This document shows, piece by piece, positions 23,547-30,801 of a stretch of DNA of 33,369 bases. Made by a program: the position numbers and the translations under genes. Source of the DNA: Candidatus Chloroploca sp. Khr17 (GTDB lineage Bacteria; Chloroflexota; Chloroflexia; Chloroflexales; Chloroflexaceae); contig NZ_RYFF01000054.1 of assembly GCF_004138165.1 (NCBI RefSeq), positions 1 to 33,369 of the forward strand, read 5' to 3'. The notes beneath the pieces are model-generated. The model saw only the letters and a list, made by a program, of their open reading frames with translations, had not been told where the DNA came from and made no database searches. How positions within the stretch are numbered: the first letter of the stretch is position 1; each line of letters starts with the position of its first letter.

Positions 23547-24326
23547 ATGATTGATCTGCATTCCCATATTCTCCACAATATTGATGATGGTACTCGTTCA
23601 CTGCAAGAGGCCGTTGCGCTTGCCCGGGCTGCCGTTGCTGATGGCGTGACGATCATGGCTGCAACGCCCCACGGTGCTAGTTCGGTCAGTACCTGGACGC
23701 GCTATGAGGTCAAACTGGCCCAGCAGCGCCTCGCCGAGTTGCGCGCCGCCCTTGCGCACGAGGATGTGCCGCTGCAGCTTATCGCAGGAACTGAGATCTA
23801 TGGTGAGCCGGGTGCGCTTGAACGCTTGCAGGCCGGTGCGCTCTTGCCCTACGAAACAGGTCGTGCGGTGCTCGTCGAGTTTCCGCTGCATATTACCCCG
23901 CAGGCCGCCGAGCAGATTATCTTTGGGTTTCAACTCGCAGGCTATCGGGTTGTGCTCGCCCATCCTGAACGCTACCATTTTGTGCTGCGCGACCCCAATA
24001 CCTTGATTCCGATGATCGAGCGTGGTATCGTGATGCAACTCACTTGTGATGCGCTGCTCGGTGTCCAGGGTTCGCGTATGAAGATGCTGGGCGAATTGAT
24101 GGTGCAGCATGGCTTGGTGCAGATCCTCGCAACCGACGCCCACGGCTTGCACCTCGGGCGGGTACCGAATCTGGGCGCAGCACGCATACGTGTTGCTCAA
24201 CTCGTCAGCGAGGATCTCGCCGATGCCCTCACCCGCCTCCACCCCGAGGCTATTCTCGCTGATGCGTCGCTGACGCCGATGCCTCCCTCGCGCATTCGCA
24301 ATTGGGACGGCTCGCGGTACGCTTGA
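23547..24326 (+). CDS. PHP-domain tyrosine-protein phosphatase, CpsB/YwqE-like
   Basis: A 259-residue PHP-superfamily metallophosphatase. Metal-binding motifs are DLHSHILHNIDDG (His5, His7, and Asp13), AATPHGAS, the Glu of GTEIYGEPG, AHPERYHF and TDAHGLHLGR. CpsB-type enzymes remove phosphate from the C-terminal tyrosines of the BY-kinase and so reset capsule or exopolysaccharide synthesis. GGGGAG precedes the ATG by 3 nt, and the gene follows the kinase by 8 nt. It ends the operon and converges with the Rieske gene 12 nt away. Confidence 0.92.
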   Translation: MIDLHSHILHNIDDGTRSLQEAVALARAAVADGVTIMAATPHGASSVSTWTRYEVKLAQQRLAELRAALAHEDVPLQLIAGTEIYGEPGALERLQAGALLPYETGRAVLVEFPLHITPQAAEQIIFGFQLAGYRVVLAHPERYHFVLRDPNTLIPMIERGIVMQLTCDALLGVQGSRMKMLGELMVQHGLVQILATDAHGLHLGRVPNLGAARIRVAQLVSEDLADALTRLHPEAILADASLTPMPPSRIRNWDGSRYA

Positions 24327-24338
24327 TCTATGGTCTTA

Positions 24339-24659
24339 CTACTCCCAGTCAAGCTCAACCCAGATCGTATCGTCACAGATCCGTACCGGGTAGGTTGCCA
24401 GGCGTAGCCCCACCGGAGGCACGAGGCTTTTGCCTGTCTGCACATCGTAGGCCCATCCGTGCCACGGACATGTGATCGTCGCGCCGATGAGAACCCCCGC
24501 CGAAAGCGGCCCGCCTTCGTGGCGACAGGCATCACTGAAGGCATAGAGGGTGCCATCCACATTGGCGACCGTAACCGGCAAGCCTTCGATCACGGCATAG
24601 ATCAGTTGCCCTGGTGCCAATTCGTTTGCCTCACCTATCTTCACCCACTCACCGGCCAT
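24339..24659 (-). CDS. Rieske-type [2Fe-2S] ferredoxin
   Basis: A 106-residue soluble Rieske protein. Cluster ligands are Cys45-x-His47 (ACRHEGGPLS) and Cys64-x-x-His67 (CPWHGWAYD). Length and the lack of a membrane anchor match ferredoxin components of ring-hydroxylating dioxygenases or NirD-like subunits, not the Rieske subunit of a bc complex. No oxygenase or reductase is adjacent, so its redox partner is unknown. The GC-rich inverted-repeat element begins just upstream of the ATG and may separate it from the serine hydrolase gene. Confidence 0.92.
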   Translation of the reverse strand: MAGEWVKIGEANELAPGQLIYAVIEGLPVTVANVDGTLYAFSDACRHEGGPLSAGVLIGATITCPWHGWAYDVQTGKSLVPPVGLRLATYPVRICDDTIWVELDWE

Positions 24660-24675
24660 ACTCGCTTCTCCCTCA

Positions 24676-24832
24676 TACTATGTAGTGTGTAACGAAGTTT
24701 TCTGCTCTTTCAGCCCCCCTCCCAACCTCCCCCCGCTGGGGGGAGGCGTCCGGCTCCCTCCCCCAGCGGGGGAGGGCTGGGGAGGGGGCAAAGCAGGCTT
24801 GCAAAAGACAAGAAAACTTCGTTCACAGACCA
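24676..24832. repeat. GC-rich inverted-repeat element with G-quadruplex potential
   Basis: The ends are inverted copies: AACGAAGTTTTCT on the left (about 24691-24704) and AGAAAACTTCGTT on the right, extending imperfectly outwards. Inside are two mirror-related hairpins, CCTCCCCCC/GGGGGGAGG (24726-24746) and CCCTCCCCC/GGGGGAGGG (24756-24776). Four G-runs at 24768-24788 fit a G-quadruplex on the plus strand, and the left arm has G-runs on the minus strand. The right end overlaps the last codons and stop of the serine hydrolase. No coding capacity; a MITE-like or REP-like element. Confidence 0.65.
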
Positions 24833-25875
24833 CGTAGTAGTTCTTCCAGGATCGCGGCTGTGATCACATGGTGCCGGTACGGCGGGGGCGTGCGCTGGGG
24901 GTAGACCCGATTGCTCAACACAACCAGGGCTAGTTGAGCCTGTGGCACGCCAATGATGGCCGGCCCGGTAAAGCCTGTATGCCCAAAGCTTCCTTTGGGT
25001 GCAGCCCCCATAAAGTTGGCCCGATCCAACATCCATCCCAACCCGCTCGACAGTGCCTGCCCTGAGTCAGTTCGGAGCCCGGTAGTAGCATCCCGTAAAG
25101 CTAGCGCAACCGTGGCTTCGCGCAGCATCTGCTGATCTGCCCAGGCCCCACCCTGCAGCCACATGCGCACCAGCCGTTCAAGATCGCGGGCGGTGCTGAA
25201 AAGCCCAGCGTGGCCTGCAACTCCTCCCAGCGCATAGGCACTCTCGTCGTGAACCACGCCATGCACGAGCCTCTGCCGCCAGGTATCATCCCATTCTGTT
25301 GGCACAATGCGTTCGTGTAAGGCTCCTGAGGGGCAGTAGCCGGTTGCGTGCATACCCAGAGGGTCAAGCACAAGTTTCTGGACTGCCTGGTCAAGGGGGA
25401 GGCCCGCGACGACTGCGACAATCTCGCCAAGCAACAGACTATTGATATTGGTATAGGCCAGATGCGCCCCGGGTGGTTTGACTGGCTCGGCGGCGTAGAT
25501 CGCAGCCTGAATGCCTGCGGCCCCCTCGTTGCGCAGCGTCGAGAGGCGCAGATCCAGGCCCGAGCAATGGGTCAACAGATGGTGCACCGTGACGTATTGT
25601 GCCCGTGCCGCTGGCAGATAGGATGTGATCGCGTGGTCGAGCGTCAGTTCACCAAGATCATAGAGCCGCAAGGCCGCTGTCGCCGTCACTACTTTGGTCA
25701 GCGAGGCAATGTCAAAGATATCGTCACGCCCAACCGATCGCGTGCCCTCATCCTCGTACATCGTTGTGCCATACGCCTGATCACGCAATGTTGCCCCGTC
25801 ACGGGTTGCCAGGATTACCGCCCCTGGAAAGATGCGTGCTGCAATGGCCTGCTGGATCACAATCGTTTGCCTCAC
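24823..25875 (-). CDS. Serine hydrolase, class C beta-lactamase-like
   Basis: A 350-residue penicillin-binding-protein-fold hydrolase. Active-site motifs: Ser58-x-x-Lys61 in DIASLTKVVTA, Tyr141-x-Asn143 in AYTNINSLLLGE and His299-Thr-Gly in FGHTGFTGP in place of KTG. There is no signal peptide, so it is probably cytosolic or uses another route. Esterase or D-aminopeptidase activity is as likely as peptidoglycan work, and antibiotic resistance should not be assumed. It starts with GTG in a 4-nt overlap (GTGA) with the lipoprotein gene, so it belongs to the PP2C-like operon. Its 3' end lies in an inverted-repeat element. Confidence 0.88.
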   Translation of the reverse strand: MRQTIVIQQAIAARIFPGAVILATRDGATLRDQAYGTTMYEDEGTRSVGRDDIFDIASLTKVVTATAALRLYDLGELTLDHAITSYLPAARAQYVTVHHLLTHCSGLDLRLSTLRNEGAAGIQAAIYAAEPVKPPGAHLAYTNINSLLLGEIVAVVAGLPLDQAVQKLVLDPLGMHATGYCPSGALHERIVPTEWDDTWRQRLVHGVVHDESAYALGGVAGHAGLFSTARDLERLVRMWLQGGAWADQQMLREATVALALRDATTGLRTDSGQALSSGLGWMLDRANFMGAAPKGSFGHTGFTGPAIIGVPQAQLALVVLSNRVYPQRTPPPYRHHVITAAILEELLRGL

Positions 25876-26447
25876 CCCTCGGTCATATACCAGCTACTGC
25901 CAACCTGGATCACGGGCAACCCGCCACTTGTTTGTCCAAGCACTTCTGTCAGCCCGCCAGTTCGTTCACGTAACACATTGTCCTCTGCATCAAGAAAGAC
26001 CAGGACGAATGTTCCGTCAACAAGGTTGACAAGGGCTCGTCCCTCTTCACGACGCAAAATCTCGACATAGCTGTACGTGATCTTGAGGGTGGCGCGGCTT
26101 CCCACTACGGGCTCGTTCGCGGTTGTCACAAAATTGAGCAGCATCTGGCTCATTGCGTTGCGTTGATCAACCCGCTCACTCGGGGCAAAATGGCTCGCCA
26201 GCCGTTCGGCCCAAATCCGCCGTACTTCTGGATCAGTCAGATTCTCTTCAGCGAGCGCGGTATTCAGATCTTCGATAAAACTCTCAACCACCGCCTGCGG
26301 GCTTGAAGCACCTGCGCCTGCGACTTCTTGGTCGGCCACCGTGACACAGCCGGATAACAGCAGCAGCACAAACACCAGGAAGAGTCCCGGAACAGGCCAG
26401 GGCACGACGCGAGGTTGCGCGTATCGTACGCTTGGTTCGCCCCACAT
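25872..26447 (-). CDS. Lipoprotein of unknown function
   Basis: A 191-residue lipoprotein: hydrophobic stretch GLFLVFVLLLLSGC with lipobox LSGC (Cys34), then a soluble alpha/beta domain of about 150 residues (VVESFIEDLNTALAEENL, RRIWAERLASHFAPSER, LKITYSYVEILRREEGRALV, a C-terminal VIQVGSSWYMTEG). The domain is similar in outline to NTF2-like or Mce-associated lipoproteins, but the family is not recognised. ATG 26447 is 1 nt after the stop of the PP2C-like gene, and the downstream serine hydrolase overlaps by 4 nt, so the three are translationally linked. The frame is open upstream to 26555 but that would overlap the PP2C-like gene. Confidence 0.75.
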   Translation of the reverse strand: MWGEPSVRYAQPRVVPWPVPGLFLVFVLLLLSGCVTVADQEVAGAGASSPQAVVESFIEDLNTALAEENLTDPEVRRIWAERLASHFAPSERVDQRNAMSQMLLNFVTTANEPVVGSRATLKITYSYVEILRREEGRALVNLVDGTFVLVFLDAEDNVLRERTGGLTEVLGQTSGGLPVIQVGSSWYMTEG

Positions 26448-26448
26448 C

Positions 26449-29028
26449 TTATTGTGTTCCTTCGCCACTCTCACGAAATGAACGTGGTGGTGCCGGTAGT
26501 TCAGCCTCGATGATCTGGTTGGCATTGACGAGGTAGAGGTTCGTGCGGATGCCATCGTTGGTGACCGTCAGATTATTCAACTCATCGAGGCGAAGAGGGC
26601 CGTCAGTCCGAACCTTGATCTGTTGAATAATGGTGCCGCTTACCTTTTCCATCTGGAGAATACGCTCATTCAGCGTGTCAATCAAGAAGAAGTAGCCATC
26701 TTCGGGTGATGTTCCGGTCACAACAAAGCCACGCACGATTGTCAACGGAGGATTGATCGCTTCTGGTTTTACTTCACCAACAAATTGGCCCTGACTAAAG
26801 ACGAGCACGGTGCCATCGGCCCGCAGTAAATAGATGCTCCCATCAACAGCCATATCAACCACGGTACTCAGATCGACATCAGCAAGACTATTGACATCAA
26901 GCCAGTAATCGGGGGCATCACTATAACTCCCCGAGCGAAAGCGCAGTACCTCATTGGCGACTGCGCCCCAGACATAGAGATTGCCGCCATACTCACGCAC
27001 CCGCAACCGGTCGCGTAGACGCCAGATCTCGCTTGCCCCGAGCTTGGCGTAGTTCCAGTTTGATCCGGTACGAAAATAGTACCCAAAACCACTCGTCGCC
27101 TCGTCAATCGCGACGACTTGGTCAATGCGCCAGGTCGCTGCCCGCACTGGCCCGACCACGGTTGAACCTACTCCCTGCCCAGGGCTGAGAAATGGCTCGG
27201 CACGGCCCCCCTCCTGGGGAATACGGTAGAGACGACTATTCTGGGTGTCGATATCAACGGCGTAGATATACTGCAAGCGTTCGAGCAGATTTGTATCGGT
27301 CACATTAGTCATCACTGGAGGCACAATCACATCGGCAAAGCGTCCGGTGGCAAGCGGATGCACCGCCACTACCACAGGTTCATCAAGAAAGGTAATGCGC
27401 TGTACGGATGCCAAGGCACGTTCGTACTCGCGTTGTAATTCTTGATAGCGGAGCCAGAGCGTCGGATTCGTCGTCGTAATGAGCGCACTGCCCCGTAGCT
27501 CATCAATCGCTTCACGGGCAAACTCCAGCGTCACCAGCGCTTCGTTGGCATCTTCGGCGCTACGCACGGTCGCCAATTGTTCGTCGGCGACCGTGAAGTA
27601 TTCGAGCACAATCTGCTGGTCATTCTGACGACTCAAATTCATGCCGTAGATCACCATGATGGTGATCATCAGCAATAGGCCAAGAAAGAGCGCCCATGGA
27701 AAAGGAGGCCCTTTGCGCCGGTACGAAAGCCCATTGCCCCGATGGATCGGACGTTGCGGTTGCACCGTTCGGCGGACGCGACGTTCACGGAAATAGCCAT
27801 TGACGCTATTGCTCATCCGATGGAAGGGCAGGGCAAGTCGTTCCCCCCAGGTCAGGTCAACGAGGGGGCGTTCTTCATAGCGAGGGCGGTATGGGCCTGC
27901 CCCACTGATCGTCTCTTCACTGCTCAGATCGATGCGACGGTTGCCTGAAACGGGCACCGTCCCTTCACCGAGAAAGGTTGAAGGGGGCAGGTTTTCGAGC
28001 CGTAGCGGTGCGGTGTCGGCCCGTGCCTCGCGTAGTCGTGCGTAACGATCCCCAATCCCGTCACCAAGATTGATCGGTGTTGCGCGAGGAATTGGTGCCG
28101 CCGAGTACGTTGGCTCTTCCGGCATCCGTTGCATCAGATCGATCGGTTCAGCCTCGGGCTCGTCAGATTCCTCTTGATTGCTTCGCTCGGGCCGCCCCCT
28201 TAACGTGCGCCTTAGTTTGTCTACCCATTCACGCATCCCTGCCATCTGCGACCCCTGCCTTGTGCGGGTCGCGCTCTTGCTGGGGACGACCTGGCGGTTG
28301 CGAGGCTTCGCTTCAGGGGTAAACCTGATCACCAGGGCATGGGGACTGTCGAGTTCATGGGTGTGGGCAAGCTCTTCAAGCCGTTTCAGCATGACCGTGG
28401 CGTCATCTTGACCCAGCCTGGCTTCTACCTCGGTGCGGTTCAGCAGTTGCGCAAAATTACTTGAACAGAGCAAGGCCCCCCCGCCTGCGCCTATGCTTGC
28501 ACGGTAGAGTTCGGGCTCGACAAAGAGGCTTGCGCCCAGGGCCGTGGCCTGGGTAAAAGGCAGGGCATTGGTGCTGGTAGGATCCCAGACGGCATGGGAT
28601 GGCAAGGCTCGAATGCGCCCCTCACTCAGGATATACGCCTGTGCTGGCTGTACCTGAACAAGAAAGAGATCGGCGTCACGGACGATGGCACAGGTTAGCC
28701 CGACCAGCACTCGTTTGTCGGTTGCATGCTTGAAATTGTGTTCGTAGAGCGCCTTGTTGGCTGCGCGGATCGCGGCCCGTAGGGCTGACGTGATACTGGA
28801 CGAGGTGTCTCGATAGAAGGCGCGCTGAACCACACCGGCAACCAATTCACAGGCGGCCAGGCTTGCTTTGCCCTGGTCAGTCGCTTCAACGACCAGATAG
28901 AGTTGTCCCTTGCGTGCCTCGGGGCCAAAAGGCGAGGATGGGATGACCTCGCTGATCAACGCACGCTGGGCCTGTTTGTTCTCGGGAACCAGCCCGAACT
29001 GAGCACTCTGGATCGCAATGCGCGACAT
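26449..29028 (-). CDS. PP2C-like (probably inactive) phosphatase domain fused to a membrane helix and propeller-like sensor
   Basis: An 859-residue protein. Residues about 1-240 follow the PP2C fold order (QLYLVVEATDQGKAS, a helix pair, VGLTCAIVRDADLFLVQVQPAQAYILSEGRIRALP, GGALLCSS), but the metal-binding Asp of DGMGG and the GDSR box are replaced (EATDQG, VQPAQA), so catalysis is unlikely. Residues about 245-440 are disordered and charged, and 445-465 are a membrane helix. An extracytoplasmic part follows: a helical hairpin (EYFTVADEQLATVRSAEDA) and a set of beta repeats like an NHL/YVTN propeller (YAVDIDTQNSRLYRI, DMAVDGSIYLLRADGTVLVF, FLIDTLNERILQME). ATG 29028 is preferred because AAGGAGGAG lies upstream; a GTG at 29052 overlaps that site. 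It heads an operon with the lipoprotein and serine hydrolase. Confidence 0.72.
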   Translation of the reverse strand: MSRIAIQSAQFGLVPENKQAQRALISEVIPSSPFGPEARKGQLYLVVEATDQGKASLAACELVAGVVQRAFYRDTSSSITSALRAAIRAANKALYEHNFKHATDKRVLVGLTCAIVRDADLFLVQVQPAQAYILSEGRIRALPSHAVWDPTSTNALPFTQATALGASLFVEPELYRASIGAGGGALLCSSNFAQLLNRTEVEARLGQDDATVMLKRLEELAHTHELDSPHALVIRFTPEAKPRNRQVVPSKSATRTRQGSQMAGMREWVDKLRRTLRGRPERSNQEESDEPEAEPIDLMQRMPEEPTYSAAPIPRATPINLGDGIGDRYARLREARADTAPLRLENLPPSTFLGEGTVPVSGNRRIDLSSEETISGAGPYRPRYEERPLVDLTWGERLALPFHRMSNSVNGYFRERRVRRTVQPQRPIHRGNGLSYRRKGPPFPWALFLGLLLMITIMVIYGMNLSRQNDQQIVLEYFTVADEQLATVRSAEDANEALVTLEFAREAIDELRGSALITTTNPTLWLRYQELQREYERALASVQRITFLDEPVVVAVHPLATGRFADVIVPPVMTNVTDTNLLERLQYIYAVDIDTQNSRLYRIPQEGGRAEPFLSPGQGVGSTVVGPVRAATWRIDQVVAIDEATSGFGYYFRTGSNWNYAKLGASEIWRLRDRLRVREYGGNLYVWGAVANEVLRFRSGSYSDAPDYWLDVNSLADVDLSTVVDMAVDGSIYLLRADGTVLVFSQGQFVGEVKPEAINPPLTIVRGFVVTGTSPEDGYFFLIDTLNERILQMEKVSGTIIQQIKVRTDGPLRLDELNNLTVTNDGIRTNLYLVNANQIIEAELPAPPRSFRESGEGTQ

Positions 29029-29060
29029 AGCTTCTCTCTCCTCCTCCTTCACCCCTTGCG

Positions 29061-29069
29061 ATTATAGCA
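29061..29069 (-). promoter_or_regulatory. Extended -10 promoter for the PP2C-like operon
   Basis: Minus-strand TGC-TATAAT, about 35 nt before the ATG at 29028; no -35 match. It lies back-to-back with the cyclase promoter, whose -35 starts 4 nt away, so a single bound factor could affect both. Confidence 0.6.
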
Positions 29070-29072
29070 TGG

Positions 29073-29101
29073 TTGCCCTCAACCCCGGGGCGGACTATAA
29101 T
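29073..29101 (+). promoter_or_regulatory. Sigma-70-like promoter for the cyclase gene
   Basis: TTGCCC (29073-29078), 17-nt spacer, TATAAT (29096-29101). The spacer contains CCCCGGGG (29083-29090). It predicts a leader of about 106 nt, which includes an AATGTGCCAGCC motif (29119-29130) also found in the dam leader. Confidence 0.6.
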
Positions 29102-29213
29102 AGACCTAGGTTTGTTGCAATGTGCCAGCCGACACTGTGATGCATGCCACAGGTCTTCAGGATGGATCGGGGCACAACCATGGCTGCCGTCGTTCGCCAG
29201 CCCGGAGTCTCGC

Positions 29214-30749
29214 ATGGCCCGCATTACCGTCACCTTACATGATGAACTTCGTACCTTTGCCGTTGCCCCCGGCGGACTCTCGATTGGTCGCCAGTTAGAT
29301 AATGCCATTGTCCTGAATCATCCGATCGTTTCTCGGAAGCATGCACGCATCGAGTGGCGCGGGCGCCAGGTCTGGGTCAAGGATCTCGATAGCCGCAATG
29401 GGGTGACGGTGAACCGCCTTCGGGTCAAAGAAGAGCAACTCACCGATGGCGATATCATTGGCGTTGGCCCTTTTGAACTTCAGTTTGAAGATCGGGCCGT
29501 CCAGAGTGTCTTCCTCGACGATCAGCGTTATTATCCCCTTGCGTCGGATGGTCGTACGGTTAGAGCTCACGAAATCCCCCTTGAACCTGCCGATCTCCAG
29601 ACCGTTTATATGATTGGGATCAGGTTGAACCAGGTGCTCGATTTTCGCGAGTTGCTTGATCTGGTGATGGAAGAGGTGCTCCAGGTTGTTCCGGCTGAAC
29701 GCGGTCTGCTTTTGCTGCGCAAGGATGATGAACTGGTGCCCAGGGTTGTGCTGCCTGTCGGTACGGGTGATGTCGCTATTTCCAGTACGATTGTTCGCAA
29801 GGCAATTGATGCCCGCGAGGCGATTTTGACTCGTGACGCCCGGCTCGATTTTGCCGAGGCCGATAGCATTATTAGTGCCAATATGCGCTCGGCCATCTGC
29901 GCGCCCCTCTTGCTCCAGGGTCGTGCCATCGGGATTATTTTACTTGATGCCGCCGGGCGTGATCAGTTTGGTGAGCGTGAACGCGATCTGGTCGTTGCCA
30001 TCGCTAATTTTGCCGCCGTTGCGCTCGAACGCGCTCGCCTCACCGAAGAGTTGCGCCATCAGGGGCAGCTCCGCCAAAACCTTGAACGGTTTCTTTCGCC
30101 CAATGTTGCCAATGCCCTCGCTCGCTATGTTGCCCAACATGGCAAACTCTGGGAGGCGCAAGAACAGCAGGTCTCGGTGCTCTTTGCTGATATCAAGGGT
30201 TTTACCTCGCTTGCCGAACAACTCTCCCCCCGTGAGGTGCAGGATCTGCTCAATGAGTATCTCCACGAAATGACGGATGTGATTTTTCGTTACAATGGTA
30301 CCGTAGACAAATATATCGGAGATGGTATCATGGCCGTGTTTGGTGCGCCACGTTTGCCTGATGAGCCTGAGGACGATCAGCATGCCTTCCGCGCGGTCGC
30401 CGCTGCCCTCGAAATGCAGGCCGCCCAGCGCCGTCTTGTGAGCAGGGCGATCTCGGGGCGTACCTTTGCCATCCGAATCGGAGTCAATACGGGGATGGCG
30501 TATACCGGTTTCTTTGGTACGCGCCATCGCCTTGAATATACGGCCATTGGTGATACCGTGAATACGGCCTCGCGCCTCGAAGGTGCCGCCGAGCCTGGCT
30601 CGGTCTTTATTGGTCAGGATACCGCTGATGTGGTGTGCCATCACTTCGATCTGCAGGCGATGGGCGAGTTGCAGCTTAAAGGCAAGCAACAGCGCGTTCG
30701 CGCCTTCAAAGTGCTCAAACCCCGTGAGACGAGTCAACGCGCTGAGTGA
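29214..30749 (+). CDS. FHA-GAF-adenylate cyclase (class III)
   Basis: A 511-residue soluble signalling protein. FHA domain (about 20-92) with GRQ (25-27), SRKH (40-43) and Asn62-Gly63, which binds phosphothreonine. GAF domain (about 140-275). Class III cyclase domain (about 316-475) with metal Asp326 (FADIKGF) and Asp370 (YIGDG), adenine-selecting Lys367 and Thr443 (EYTAIGD), and transition-state Asn450 and Arg454 (VNTASR). It should make cAMP when dimeric. A short helix at 280-312 joins GAF to cyclase. GGAG 6 nt before ATG 29214 sets the start; upstream codons overlap the promoter. FHA input points to control by a Ser/Thr kinase, and the divergent PP2C-like protein may belong to the same circuit. 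Confidence 0.92.
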   Translation: MARITVTLHDELRTFAVAPGGLSIGRQLDNAIVLNHPIVSRKHARIEWRGRQVWVKDLDSRNGVTVNRLRVKEEQLTDGDIIGVGPFELQFEDRAVQSVFLDDQRYYPLASDGRTVRAHEIPLEPADLQTVYMIGIRLNQVLDFRELLDLVMEEVLQVVPAERGLLLLRKDDELVPRVVLPVGTGDVAISSTIVRKAIDAREAILTRDARLDFAEADSIISANMRSAICAPLLLQGRAIGIILLDAAGRDQFGERERDLVVAIANFAAVALERARLTEELRHQGQLRQNLERFLSPNVANALARYVAQHGKLWEAQEQQVSVLFADIKGFTSLAEQLSPREVQDLLNEYLHEMTDVIFRYNGTVDKYIGDGIMAVFGAPRLPDEPEDDQHAFRAVAAALEMQAAQRRLVSRAISGRTFAIRIGVNTGMAYTGFFGTRHRLEYTAIGDTVNTASRLEGAAEPGSVFIGQDTADVVCHHFDLQAMGELQLKGKQQRVRAFKVLKPRETSQRAE

Positions 30750-30801
30750 TCGCCGCTTGCATATCTGGAATCTTGTTTTTTGACTAGATAGTAGTCTTTG
30801 T

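Noticed and set aside
24823-25875. Serine hydrolase as an antibiotic-resistance beta-lactamase
   Set aside because: It has the shared PBP fold motifs but HTG instead of KTG and no signal peptide, so a resistance role is not supported.
26448-26555. Upstream extension of the lipoprotein frame
   Set aside because: These codons overlap the PP2C-like gene and would bury the lipoprotein signal 36 residues inside the protein.
30782-30796. Short inverted repeat GACTA-N5-TAGTC before RicT
   Set aside because: A five-base stem is within chance expectation and it has no clear promoter or terminator context.
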